A stretch of 64,000 nucleotides of DNA from RGIG2945 sp045540355 (GTDB taxonomy: Bacteria > Bacillota > Clostridia > Oscillospirales > Acutalibacteraceae), in NCBI GenBank assembly GCA_045540355.1, contig JAZQHB010000057.1, forward strand, positions 1 through 64,000. Reading direction: 5' to 3'. The position numbers and the translations under genes are program-made. Of this stretch, positions 15,527 through 23,951 are shown in pieces. The notes beneath the pieces were generated by a model. The model made no database searches. It was given only the letters and a program-made list of their open reading frames with translations, and had not been told where the DNA came from. Numbering within the stretch: the first letter of the stretch is position 1; every line of letters starts with the position of its first letter.

Positions 15527-15886
15527 AACTATAATGCCTCCTTTCGTTCAAAATTAAATCATTACAGTATACCACTAAAATTTCTCTTGTCAATAGTTTT
15601 ATTATAACATTTTATTGCGAGAATTTCCACCCGTCCATCCTCTTTGCATAATTCATATAGCACAGGGGACGGTTCTGTGTGCGGTTGACTTTTATGAAGC
15701 AGTTGTCATTTTCGCTTATGCGAAAGTGGCGGCTGTTTTGTTGTTTTTCGTACTTATTTATTTCAAACTTGAGGTATTTATCCCTTAAGTTTAAAGGATG
15801 AGGTTTCATATCCGGTGAAATTAAGGCTTGTCTTGCAACGAAATATTTATTATAATAAAATTGACCGAAAATAAAGGAGAATTTTT
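15527..15886. other. Intergenic region containing hairpin repeat copy 1
   Basis: No supported gene; a 65-codon minus-strand frame lacks a ribosome site. Contains the 16-bp hairpin at 15700-15735 that recurs at 16360-16395. Confidence 0.6.
15700..15735 (+). repeat. G-U rich hairpin repeat, copy 1
   Basis: Left arm CAGTTGTCATTTTCGC, loop TTAT, right arm GCGAAAGTGGCGGCTG, pairing over 16 positions with G-U wobbles, followed by a short T-run. Confidence 0.7.
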
Positions 15887-16276
15887 ATGGATAGAAAAAT
15901 TGATATTGTTTTCAATAGTGAAATAGAAGGTGGCAAGAAGCAATTTCAGATAGCATCGGGACATATTTCCGAAACAACGATTCTTTTTGAAAAAGAGAAC
16001 ATTGTTGCGGTAGTCAATGCAAAGGGTTCGGTTGAATTCTTTGATGTGACAGACAAGCTGCTTGCAAGCGGAGAAATTCTTGCAGACGAAAGCGGCAGAG
16101 AGGTATATGAGGAAATCTGTTGTCAGGTTGATGGCGATAAAATTGTAATCGATTTCCCGATTTACGAGTGGGTTGACCATTATCCCAACTGTGACGGTGA
16201 CCATGACCGCTGGAGTACAAAAATTATCGGATACAATTCCTTGAAATTTGATGTTAAGAAGAATATAGTGCAATAA
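15887..16276 (+). CDS. Hypothetical protein (129 aa)
   Basis: Unrecognised soluble protein, probably mostly beta (FQIASGHISETTILFEKENIVAVVNAKG), with an acidic DHYPNCDGDHDRW segment near the C-terminus. Good ribosome site (AAAGGAG). A single-gene unit flanked on both sides by copies of the same 16-bp hairpin; the downstream copy is probably its terminator. Confidence 0.65.
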   Translation: MDRKIDIVFNSEIEGGKKQFQIASGHISETTILFEKENIVAVVNAKGSVEFFDVTDKLLASGEILADESGREVYEEICCQVDGDKIVIDFPIYEWVDHYPNCDGDHDRWSTKIIGYNSLKFDVKKNIVQ

Positions 16277-16359
16277 TTCATGTGTGTCGGAGGGACGGTT
16301 CTCTTGACACAATACTATGATGCAAGCGACGGTTATGTGTGAATAATTAATTTAACAAA

Positions 16360-16402
16360 CAGTTGTCATTTTCGCTTGTGTGAAAGTGGTGGCTGTTTTT
16401 TG
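16360..16402 (+). terminator. Hairpin repeat copy 2, probable terminator
   Basis: Same geometry as 15700-15735 (16-bp stem, loop TTGT); the arms differ from copy 1 only at positions where G-C and G-U interchange. T-run follows. Confidence 0.75.
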
Positions 16403-16432
16403 ATTTTTCAAGGAAAGTTGAAGTCTTTTTTC

Positions 16433-16461
16433 TTGACTTGATATATTTCTTTAGTTATAAT
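16433..16461 (+). promoter_or_regulatory. Promoter of the SIS/YjbQ operon
   Basis: TTGACT (16433-16438), 17-nt spacer, TATAAT (16456-16461). Confidence 0.75.
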
Positions 16462-16491
16462 GTAACAGAATGAGCAAAGGGGGAGATTACC

Positions 16492-17091
16492 ATTAAAAAC
16501 GAGTCTTTAAAGTTAGCAAAAGATGTATATAAAATCGAAATGGAATGCATCAGAGAAATGGAAGACTATTTCGATGAAGCGGCTTTTGTAAAGGCAGTAG
16601 AGCTTTTAAGAAATGCTGAGAGAATCGGTACAAGCGGATGCGGACATTCGGGAATTATCTGTCAGCATCTTGCACATCTGCTCTGTTGTATTGAACAGCC
16701 TGCTCGTTTTATTTCCCCGGCTGAGGCGGTACACGGTGCAAGCGGATTTTTGCAGAAGGGTGATGTTATTGTTCTTGCATCTCGTGGAGGTAAGACAAAA
16801 GAGCTGATACCTATTGCAGAGATTTGCAAGGCGAAGGAAGTGGCAATTATTGTTGTGACGGAAAATCTTGATTCTGTACTCGCACAGATGGCAGATGTTG
16901 TTATCAAGCAACATGTCAACCGCGAAACGGACAAGTATAACGCACAGGGCACAACATCTACAACCGCACTTTGTGTGCTTTTCCATACACTTACAACTGC
17001 ACTTATGGAGGAAACTGATTTCCAAAATGAGCAGTTTGCACTCATACACCCCGGCGGAGCAGTAGGCGAAAGACTTAACGCTGATAAATAA
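16492..17091 (+). CDS. SIS-domain phosphosugar isomerase
   Basis: A single SIS domain covers nearly the whole protein: ERIGTSGCGHSGII, VIVLASRGGKTKELI (the Ser/Thr-rich phosphate-binding loop is changed to SRGGKT), and HPGGAVGERL at the end, as in KdsD-like and hexulose-phosphate isomerases. No ATG gives a ribosome site: GGGGGAG at 16479-16485 points to an ATT start at 16492 (199 aa). The next in-frame ATG is 16540. First gene of the sugar-type operon. The substrate is not predictable. Confidence 0.82.
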   Translation: MKNESLKLAKDVYKIEMECIREMEDYFDEAAFVKAVELLRNAERIGTSGCGHSGIICQHLAHLLCCIEQPARFISPAEAVHGASGFLQKGDVIVLASRGGKTKELIPIAEICKAKEVAIIVVTENLDSVLAQMADVVIKQHVNRETDKYNAQGTTSTTALCVLFHTLTTALMEETDFQNEQFALIHPGGAVGERLNADK

Positions 17092-17125
17092 AATTGACAT
17101 AAACATATTTTAGGAGGACAAAATT

Positions 17126-17746
17126 ATGGAATTCAAAGTATTTCAGAAAGAATTAGAGGTTCAGTCAAGAGGCTGGATTCCTACATTCCACGATGTATCA
17201 AAGGAAATTCTCGAAATCGTAGAGGCATCAGGTGTTAAGAACGGAACGGTTTGCATCGCATCTCACCACACAACCTGCTCTGTTATGGTTCAGGAATGCT
17301 CACACGATATTGATTCATTCGATTTAGAATACTTACAGCACGATTTGCTTGACATTATGCGTAAAATGATTCCCGACTATGTTGACGAAGGCGATTACCG
17401 TCATCCCGGTCCGATTCACGCACAGTTCGGCCGTTATGTAAACGAACCCGGTGACTTTACATCAATGAACACAGACGGACATCTCCGTTCAGTATTCTTC
17501 GGCAGAAGCGAAACAATGACAATCAAAGACGGTGTTCTTGACGGCGGCGAGTTTGCTCACATTTATTTTGTTGACTGGGATCATGTTCGTGCCCGTCGTC
17601 GTCAGATCAATGTAACAGTTATGGGTACAACTGAAGATGTCGGCGACAGAAAATGGAACAACGGCGAAGTTATTGACACACTTCATAAGTTCACAGACGA
17701 AGAAAAAGCTTATGATGTTCACTATACTCTCCAGCAGCAGAGATAA
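17126..17746 (+). CDS. YjbQ/UPF0047 family protein, paralogue 1 (206 aa)
   Basis: The UPF0047 fold is identified by SHHTTCSVMVQE near residues 46-57 and GHLRSVFFGRSETMTI near 117-132. Members have weak thiamine-phosphate synthase activity, but their real role is unclear. It is longer than the ~135 aa typical form, with a central HPGP-containing insertion that paralogue 2 shares and an extra C-terminal tail. RBS AGGAGG. Being in a sugar-catabolic operon with a second copy suggests a metabolic reaction on a phosphorylated intermediate. Confidence 0.85.
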   Translation: MEFKVFQKELEVQSRGWIPTFHDVSKEILEIVEASGVKNGTVCIASHHTTCSVMVQECSHDIDSFDLEYLQHDLLDIMRKMIPDYVDEGDYRHPGPIHAQFGRYVNEPGDFTSMNTDGHLRSVFFGRSETMTIKDGVLDGGEFAHIYFVDWDHVRARRRQINVTVMGTTEDVGDRKWNNGEVIDTLHKFTDEEKAYDVHYTLQQQR

Positions 17747-17763
17747 AAGAAGGTACATAAATT

Positions 17764-18480
17764 ATGAAAAGAGAAATTCGCACTCCCTATTTTGAAATAG
17801 GAACAAAAAATTATATCTACGGCGATAAGGTGCTTGAATACGCTCTTGCGGCTGATGCGGCAGCAGAGAAGTATGACATCGATGTTTTGTTCATCACACC
17901 CGCAGTTGAAATCCGCCGTGTGGTTGAAAATACAAAGCACTTGATCGTTCTTGCTCCGTATATGGACACACTCCGTCCGGGTCGAGGTATGGCAGACATT
18001 CTCCCTGAAGCTTTAAAGGCTGCGGGTGCAGAGGGTGTTGTTGTCAACCATTGTGAAAAGCCGATGTCTGTTCCGCAGATTAAGGCAACTATCGACCGTG
18101 CAAGAGAGCTTGATATGCTTGTATTTGCTTGTGCAGACACTATTGCAGAGGCGAAAGCTATCGCACAGCTTCACCCTGATATCCTTAATCCCGAACCGTC
18201 AGAGCTTATCGGCGGCACAGGTAACGGTGTCAGCGATATGAGCTTTGTACTTGAATCTATAAAAGAAATCAAGTCAATATATCCCGACATTTTAGTTGAA
18301 CAGGCTGCAGGCATCACAAACGGTCAGCAGGTATATGATTTCATTATGGCAGGCTCCGAGGCGGCAGGTGCGGCATCGGGCATCATGAACGCAGAAGACC
18401 CGATTGCTATGATCGATGAAATGATTGCGGCAACCCGCCGTGCGGCTGACGACCTCAAGAAGATGGAGGATAATAAATAA
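17764..18480 (+). CDS. Triose-phosphate-isomerase-like protein
   Basis: A 238-aa TIM barrel of the shorter archaeal-like type. EPSELIGGTG near residues 141-150 carries the catalytic Glu, and QAAGITNGQQ and GAASGIMNAEDP match the C-terminal phosphate-binding loops. The N-terminal N-x-K motif is not in its canonical form (IGTKNYIYGDK). It may act on a triose or tetrose phosphate other than the glycolytic one. The stop overlaps the next start (TAATG). Confidence 0.8.
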   Translation: MKREIRTPYFEIGTKNYIYGDKVLEYALAADAAAEKYDIDVLFITPAVEIRRVVENTKHLIVLAPYMDTLRPGRGMADILPEALKAAGAEGVVVNHCEKPMSVPQIKATIDRARELDMLVFACADTIAEAKAIAQLHPDILNPEPSELIGGTGNGVSDMSFVLESIKEIKSIYPDILVEQAAGITNGQQVYDFIMAGSEAAGAASGIMNAEDPIAMIDEMIAATRRAADDLKKMEDNK

Positions 18481-18974
18481 TGATTTACAAAGAAAAATTC
18501 AAGGTGCAGTCAAATGACAAGATGTGCACTTTCCATAATGTAACAGCTCAGGCAAAAGAAGCTTTGAAAAAATCAGGCGTCAAAGACGGTATTCTTGTTG
18601 TTTATTCACATCACACAACCTGCGGTGTAATCACACAGGAATGTGCGTTTGATATGTCAATGACAGGTCTTGAAACACTCCAGCAGGATTTGCTTGAGGC
18701 TTTTGAAGTATTCATTCCCCAGCAACGCAAAGAGGGAATGTATCTTCATCCGGGTCCGAAGGCTTTGAAGTTTGCAGAGGAACACGATGAAGATGCAAGA
18801 GGTTGTCATAACACAGATGCACACTTGCGTTCATCAATCATCGGCAGAAGCGAAACTATCGTTATCGATGACGGCGAATTGGATCTCGGTGAATTCGGAT
18901 TTATCTATTTCATCGACTTCGATACAACTCGTGCAAGAGAACGCACAGTTCAGATTATGATTATCGGCGAATAG
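18480..18974 (+). CDS. YjbQ/UPF0047 family protein, paralogue 2 (164 aa)
   Basis: Shares with paralogue 1 the SHHTTCGVITQE motif, a central YLHPGPKA segment and AHLRSSIIGRSETIVI, and ends FDTTRARERTVQIMIIGE. It is translationally coupled to the TIM-barrel gene. The TAG stop is created by the left end of a MITE; removing the MITE leaves GAA TAA, so protein length is unchanged. Retention of two paralogues on either side of the TPI-like gene suggests a heteromeric complex or two related steps. Confidence 0.85.
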   Translation: MIYKEKFKVQSNDKMCTFHNVTAQAKEALKKSGVKDGILVVYSHHTTCGVITQECAFDMSMTGLETLQQDLLEAFEVFIPQQRKEGMYLHPGPKALKFAEEHDEDARGCHNTDAHLRSSIIGRSETIVIDDGELDLGEFGFIYFIDFDTTRARERTVQIMIIGE

Positions 18975-19249
18975 GGTGAGCAGTTAAACCCGAACCCGCC
19001 TCAAAGCGGCATATTTAGGAGCTTTTTGCCCCGTTCGTTCTCGCAAGGCGAGAGCATTACTTCGCCCGACCGAAACAAAAATCTCTCAAAATCTCCTCAC
19101 TTTGAGGTCGCAGATTTTGTAAAGAGCGGATTTTTGTTCAGGCGCGGCACAAAACACAGCAAATCCTTTCGGATTTGCGAGTATTTTAACAAAGGATGAG
19201 CGAAAATCCGCCTTCACAAAACGGTGTTCGGGTTTGACTGCTCACCCTA
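18972..19249. mobile_element. TA-flanked MITE (277 bp) inside the operon
   Basis: 23-bp terminal inverted repeats (18973-18995 and 19226-19248, AGGGTGAGCAGT.../...ACTGCTCACCCT), TA at both edges, no ORF, and extensive internal self-complementarity (for example AAAATCT-CCTCA/TGAGG-AGATTTT). Removing one TA plus the insert rejoins stop TAA to AGGAG and the next ATG, as expected of the original operon. The TA duplication suggests an IS630/Tc1-type parent. Confidence 0.82.
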
Positions 19250-19261
19250 AGGAGATTTAAT

Positions 19262-20647
19262 ATGAAAATCGGATTATTACCTCTTTATGTAAAGCTGTAT
19301 GACGATGTTGCACCTGATATCCGTCCGAGACTCAATGCTTTTTATGAAAAGATTGCGGTTGAATTTGAAAAGAGGGGTATTGAGGTGGTTCGTTCCGAGT
19401 TCTGCAGATTGATGCCTGAATTTAAAGCAACGGTTGCAAACTTTGAACGAGAGAGCGTTGATGCTATGGTTACAATCCACATGGCATACTCACCGTCACT
19501 TGAAAGCATTGATGTGCTCTGTGATACAAATCTTCCGATTATAGTTCTTGATACAACAGAAACATTGGAGTTTACCAATGAGCAGGACGACGGCGAGATT
19601 ATGTACTGCCACGGTATCCACGGTGTAATGGATATGTGCAGTATGCTTACTCAAAGAGGTGTTGAATATGCTATCGCCGCAGGTCATTGGCAGGAATCTG
19701 ATGTCATAGACCGTGTATGCGGTTATGTTCGTGCGGCTACCGCTGCAAACGCTCTTAAGGGTGCAAAGGTTGGTCTTGTAGGCGAATCGTTTGCAGGTAT
19801 GGGCGATTTCCGTGTTGGCTACGGTGAGCTCGGTGAACGCTTCGGTATTAAAGTTATTCAACCCTCAACCGAAGATCTTAAATCTTTCTACGATTCTGTA
19901 ACAGAAGAAGAAATAGAAGCGGAAAAGAAAGCAAACAAAGAAACCTGCGATTTTGCAGATAATATTATCGAAAGAGAATATACGGAATCTGTCCGTTCAT
20001 GCCTTGCAATGCGTAAGTATGTTGCGGCAAATGAGCTGACGGCGTTCTCAATAAATTTCCTTAAAATCGGTCCTAACGATGCAGGTATTACCTCAATGCC
20101 TTTCCTTGAAACCTGTAAAGCTATGCAGAACGGCATAGGTTATGCAGGTGAGGGCGATGTAATGACAGCCGCATTCACGGGTGCATTCTTAAACGGTTAC
20201 AAAGATACAACATTTGTTGAAATCTTCTGCCCCGATTGGAAGAATAATATCATCTTCTTAAGCCACATGGGTGAAGTAAATTACGGCATTGCTGATTGTA
20301 AACCCGTAATCAGCCGTGCAGGTCGTAAGTATGCATCAGAGGACGAGTTCCCCTATGCAGGCTATACAAGAATGAAAGGCGGCAAGGGTGTTTATGTCAA
20401 CATCAGCCGTGCAAGAGATGATTACCGTCTTTTTGCAGCATCAGCAGAAATGGTTTCTTATGATAAAGATAAATTCGAAGGTGCCATAAGAGGTTGGATG
20501 AAACCCGACGGCTATACAACTACTGAATTCCTTGAGGAACACAGTAAATGGGGTGCAACTCACCACAGTATCTTTGTTTACGGAGCAACTGTTGATGAAA
20601 TTGAATATTTCGGAAAACTGCTTCAGGTTGAAACAATAATTCTGTAA
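19262..20647 (+). CDS. L-fucose/L-arabinose isomerase-like protein
   Basis: 461-aa protein resembling the FucI/AraA-fold family: KIGLLPLYVKLYD at the N-terminus, GKVGLVGESFAGMGDF-type centre (seen as KGAKVGLVGE), EGDVMTAAFTGAFL and FVEIFCPDWKNNIIFLSHMGE, with acidic and His residues suited to metal binding. It probably interconverts an aldose and ketose. RBS AAGGAG lies just to the right of the MITE. It is followed 11 bp later by an FGGY kinase, the usual isomerase-kinase order of pentose or deoxyhexose catabolism. Confidence 0.8.
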   Translation: MKIGLLPLYVKLYDDVAPDIRPRLNAFYEKIAVEFEKRGIEVVRSEFCRLMPEFKATVANFERESVDAMVTIHMAYSPSLESIDVLCDTNLPIIVLDTTETLEFTNEQDDGEIMYCHGIHGVMDMCSMLTQRGVEYAIAAGHWQESDVIDRVCGYVRAATAANALKGAKVGLVGESFAGMGDFRVGYGELGERFGIKVIQPSTEDLKSFYDSVTEEEIEAEKKANKETCDFADNIIEREYTESVRSCLAMRKYVAANELTAFSINFLKIGPNDAGITSMPFLETCKAMQNGIGYAGEGDVMTAAFTGAFLNGYKDTTFVEIFCPDWKNNIIFLSHMGEVNYGIADCKPVISRAGRKYASEDEFPYAGYTRMKGGKGVYVNISRARDDYRLFAASAEMVSYDKDKFEGAIRGWMKPDGYTTTEFLEEHSKWGATHHSIFVYGATVDEIEYFGKLLQVETIIL

Positions 20648-20657
20648 GAGGTTTATT

Positions 20658-21977
20658 ATGGCAAAGAAATTCATTATCGGTCTTGATATCGGTACTTCTT
20701 CAATCAAGGGTACGATGACAACACCCGACTCAAGCGAAAGCTATACGGGCAGAGTACCATTTGAATACACTTGCTCTGACGAGGGTAATGTGGAAATTTC
20801 CGCAGAGGATTATATTGAGGCTTGTTATAAACTGCTTCGTGACTTTGGAAAAAAACTCCCCGAGGGTGCTGAAATCGCCGCAATATCTGCGGCATCGGCA
20901 AGCGGAAATCTGCTTTTGCTCGACGGTGACGGTAATCCGATGACTACAATTTCCAACTGGCAGGACAAAAGAGTTACGGACGAAGTAACACAAGTATTCG
21001 GTGACTTTGATACAGAAAAATATTACCGTTCAACAGGCTGGGCGTTTGACCTTAAGACTTTCCCGTTGGCAATGCTTTGTTGGTACAAGTGCCACCGTCC
21101 CGAGGTTTTATCTGATTGCTCCAAGGTTTGTATGAGTACGGAATATCTGTATTACAAACTGACAGGCAAGTGGGGTATAGGCAAATCTGCCGGCACACCC
21201 TTCTATCTTATAGATCAGGTGGCAGGTACTTATAATACTGAAATTCTTGAAAAGTTAGGGATAGCAGAGGAAAAATTACCGCCCATTATGAAAACGGGAA
21301 GCATACTCGGAACAATTACCGAAGAAGCATCAGCTGAATGCGGACTTCCTTCAGGCATACCTGTTGTTATCGGTACATTTGACCACCCGAGTGCCGCAAG
21401 AGGTGTCGGTATCACAAAAGAGGGGCAGTTGCTTCTTTCGTGCGGTACATCTTGGGTTGGTTTTTATCCTGTTGATGAGCGTGAAAAGGCACTTTCGGCA
21501 CATATGCTCGTTGACCCTTTCCTTTCGGAAAATGGCGGTGCCTGGTCAGGCATGGTGTCGTTGACCTCTTTTTCAGCACAGATAGAAAATTTTACAAAAA
21601 TATATGTTGACAACAGTGATATATGGTACATAAAATTAGTGGAATACTCCGAAGAAAGCGAAACAGGTGCAGGCGGTCTTGTAATAAATCTTATGGAAGA
21701 ACCCGACGATGCAGAAATCAGAAAGTATGAAAAGAAGCACATAGCAAGAGCTATTATGGAAAGCGTTATAAATATGCTCGCTGACGGTATGGCTCGCATC
21801 ACCGATGCGGGAATAGTATGCAATGAAGCGGTTATGGTCGGTGGTCCGTCGGAAAATCCGTTGTGGGCAAAGCTGATTTCAGAAAAGCTCGGCATAAAAG
21901 TCAGCGTTATGCACGGCTCTTACGCAGGTGCTATGGGTGCTGCTGTTCTTGCAGGTAATGCAGTCGGAATTTTTTAA
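20658..21977 (+). CDS. FGGY-family carbohydrate kinase
   Basis: Phosphorylates a ketose or polyol. Phosphate-1 motif GLDIGTSSIKGT at the N-terminus, adenosine/phosphate-2 region LLLSCGTSWVGFY, and a C-terminal GGPSENPLWAKLISEKLG and GAMGAAVLAG. 439 aa is a little short for the family (~480-520), but both domains are present. The substrate is unassigned. It sits between the isomerase-like and amidohydrolase genes of the operon. Confidence 0.88.
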   Translation: MAKKFIIGLDIGTSSIKGTMTTPDSSESYTGRVPFEYTCSDEGNVEISAEDYIEACYKLLRDFGKKLPEGAEIAAISAASASGNLLLLDGDGNPMTTISNWQDKRVTDEVTQVFGDFDTEKYYRSTGWAFDLKTFPLAMLCWYKCHRPEVLSDCSKVCMSTEYLYYKLTGKWGIGKSAGTPFYLIDQVAGTYNTEILEKLGIAEEKLPPIMKTGSILGTITEEASAECGLPSGIPVVIGTFDHPSAARGVGITKEGQLLLSCGTSWVGFYPVDEREKALSAHMLVDPFLSENGGAWSGMVSLTSFSAQIENFTKIYVDNSDIWYIKLVEYSEESETGAGGLVINLMEEPDDAEIRKYEKKHIARAIMESVINMLADGMARITDAGIVCNEAVMVGGPSENPLWAKLISEKLGIKVSVMHGSYAGAMGAAVLAGNAVGIF

Positions 21978-21995
21978 GAACAAAGAAGGCGAATT

Positions 21996-23039
21996 ATGTT
22001 TAATCTGGTAATTAACGATTATGACAGACAGGTTTATGAAAAGGAGTTCAAACCCTTTCTTCCTGAAAATTTTATAGATATACATACACACGCATGGCTT
22101 AATACCATGACCCCGGCAGGTAAGTCAAACGGCGGTGCTACATGGACAACATTTATGGCAGATGAAATGTCGGTTGAGCAGCTTCTTGATGCATTCAAAC
22201 GACTTTTCCCCGAAAACAATGTTACACCGCTTCTTTTCGGCGGAGTTGATCAGGCGGTAAAAGAATGTAACGACTATATTTATGATAGTGCAAAAAAATT
22301 CAACTTACCGATTCTGACTCGTACAGACTATTCAATGGACCCCGACGCACTCGCAAGGGAAGTACACGCAAATCATTCTTTAGGATTAAAACCGTACCTC
22401 ACTTTCTGTCCTCCTTATGTTCCTGAAAGTGAAATCCGCATTTTTGATTTTCTCCCTCACGAGCACCTCGAAATCGCTGACAAAAACGGCTGGATAGTAA
22501 TGCTTCATATTGCAAGAAAGCAAAGACTTCGTGATGCGGTTAATATCGCCCAGCTTATGGAGATTGAAGAACGCTATCCCAATGTTAAGCTTATTTGTGC
22601 TCACATCGGTCGTGCTTACTCTAAGCAGGATATCGGTGATGCTTTTGAAGTCTTGAAGAACACAAAAAATATGTTGTTCGACTTCACTGCCAATATGTGT
22701 GATGATGCTATCGAAGCCTGCATCAATGCAGTCGGTACGGAAAGATTGATGTTCGGTTCGGACTTACCTATTTCAATTATGCGTATGTATCGCACAACCG
22801 ATGAAACAGGTTGGTACACAAATGTTGTTCCCCGCGGACTTTATGGTGATGTTTCCGATGACCCGCACATGAAAGAAAGCGATGAAACGGAAATTACTCT
22901 GATGATTTATGAACAAATCCGTGCATTCAAGCGAGTTGCAACAAAGCTTCATCTTACCGACACACAGATAGAAAATATTATGTATACCAATGCAAAGAAG
23001 CTTATTGAAACTGCTCAAAAAGATATCTACGGCGTATAA
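21996..23039 (+). CDS. Amidohydrolase-superfamily protein
   Basis: 347-aa metal-dependent hydrolase of the amidohydrolase_2 type: metal ligands DIHTHAW near residue 29, MLHIARK near 170, CAHIGR near 202 and FGSDLP near 250. In a sugar operon it could act as a lactonase or hydrolase of a sugar derivative. Last gene of the operon, 18 bp after the kinase, ending at a strong terminator. Confidence 0.82.
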   Translation: MFNLVINDYDRQVYEKEFKPFLPENFIDIHTHAWLNTMTPAGKSNGGATWTTFMADEMSVEQLLDAFKRLFPENNVTPLLFGGVDQAVKECNDYIYDSAKKFNLPILTRTDYSMDPDALAREVHANHSLGLKPYLTFCPPYVPESEIRIFDFLPHEHLEIADKNGWIVMLHIARKQRLRDAVNIAQLMEIEERYPNVKLICAHIGRAYSKQDIGDAFEVLKNTKNMLFDFTANMCDDAIEACINAVGTERLMFGSDLPISIMRMYRTTDETGWYTNVVPRGLYGDVSDDPHMKESDETEITLMIYEQIRAFKRVATKLHLTDTQIENIMYTNAKKLIETAQKDIYGV

Positions 23040-23050
23040 TGAATAAAACA

Positions 23051-23081
23051 AAAAATCTGCTCGCTTGAGCAGATTTTTTTA
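23051..23081 (+). terminator. Operon terminator
   Basis: AAATCTGCTC (23053-23062) pairs with GAGCAGATTT (23067-23076), T-run follows. Confidence 0.9.
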
Positions 23082-23092
23082 TATGTTGACTT

Positions 23093-23323
23093 TTAATCAT
23101 CTTCCAACAATTTGGAAGGGGGTATTTCTAAAACCTGTGCGATTTTAAATAATGTTTCCAATGAAACACCGCGGACAGTACCGGGACCTTCTACCTGACC
23201 TACAAAGTTTACACTTTTATCAATGAGTTCAGCAAATGTTTCTTGTGTATAACCGGCCTTTTTCCGGTAGTAGGCAATTTTTAACCCTAAGGTAATGTAT
23301 TTATCTGTAAACTCTGTGTTCAT
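23093..23323 (-). CDS. Small XRE regulator (76 aa)
   Basis: Single Cro/CI-type HTH (LGLKIAYYRKKAGYTQETFAELIDKSVNFVGQVE) covering the whole protein. Divergent from a SLOG-family gene. A perfect 28-bp palindrome at 23380-23407 lies between them, so it probably controls both genes. GGAG-type site before the ATG. Confidence 0.85.
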   Translation of the reverse strand: MNTEFTDKYITLGLKIAYYRKKAGYTQETFAELIDKSVNFVGQVEGPGTVRGVSLETLFKIAQVLEIPPSKLLEDD

Positions 23324-23379
23324 CGTTTCGCCCCTTTCTCCTAAATAGTTTACAAGGAAACGAATTGATTTATAACTTA

Positions 23380-23407
23380 TTTAAAGTAAATAATTATTTA
23401 CTTTAAA
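23380..23407. promoter_or_regulatory. Perfect 28-bp palindromic operator candidate
   Basis: TTTAAAGTAAATAA and its exact reverse complement meet at 23393/23394. A half-site TTATTTACTT recurs at about 23437-23446. Located midway between the divergent XRE and SLOG genes. Confidence 0.7.
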
Positions 23408-23459
23408 TAAATATAAATGTATAATAGGTGAAAGATTATTTACTTGGAGTGAAATAAAA

Positions 23460-23951
23460 ATGAAAATGAGCACTTGTTGTTTCTTCGGACATAGGGAAAT
23501 TGATGAAACAGAAGAATTAAAAGCACAATTATATGAAACGGTTGAAAGTTTGATTGTAAACGAAAATGTTGACACCTTTTTGTTTGGCAGTCAAAGCAGA
23601 TTCAATGAGCTTTGTTATGAAATCGTGACTCAGATAAAAGAAAAATATCCGCACATAAAAAGAGTTTATGTCCGTGCAGAATTTCCGTATATAGATGACA
23701 GTTACAGGGAATATCTTCTGAAAAGCTATGAGGATACTTATTACCCCGAGAATATAATAGGTGCGGGCAGAGCATCTTATGTAGAACGCAATTATGAGAT
23801 GATAGACAAAAGCCGTTTCTGTATTGTGTATTACGATGAGAAATATAAGCCCACTACACGAAAAAGCGGTACGAAAATTGCCCTCGATTATGCCGTTAAA
23901 AAGAAAAAAGATATTATAAAACTACCGTTCGATGAAAAAAATTTATCGTAA
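23460..23951 (+). CDS. SLOG-family (DUF1273/YpsA-like) protein (163 aa)
   Basis: The N-terminal CCFFGHREID and later NYEMIDKSRFCIVYYDEKY and SGTKIALDYAVKKKKDII fit the Rossmann-like SLOG superfamily, related to lysine-decarboxylase-like/TIR-SLOG ligand-binding folds. The ligand is unknown. Controlled with the divergent XRE gene, which makes an inducible unit. This is the second SLOG protein in the window; the other is on the element at 10811. Confidence 0.75.
   Translation: MKMSTCCFFGHREIDETEELKAQLYETVESLIVNENVDTFLFGSQSRFNELCYEIVTQIKEKYPHIKRVYVRAEFPYIDDSYREYLLKSYEDTYYPENIIGAGRASYVERNYEMIDKSRFCIVYYDEKYKPTTRKSGTKIALDYAVKKKKDIIKLPFDEKNLS

Noticed and set aside
15612..15809. 65-codon open frame on the minus strand
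   Set aside because: No ribosome site, overlaps the hairpin repeat copy 1, and composition is not gene-like.
17126..18974. Thiamine biosynthesis operon (because YjbQ has thiamine-phosphate synthase activity in vitro)
   Set aside because: No TPP riboswitch or thi genes nearby; neighbours are sugar isomerases and kinases.
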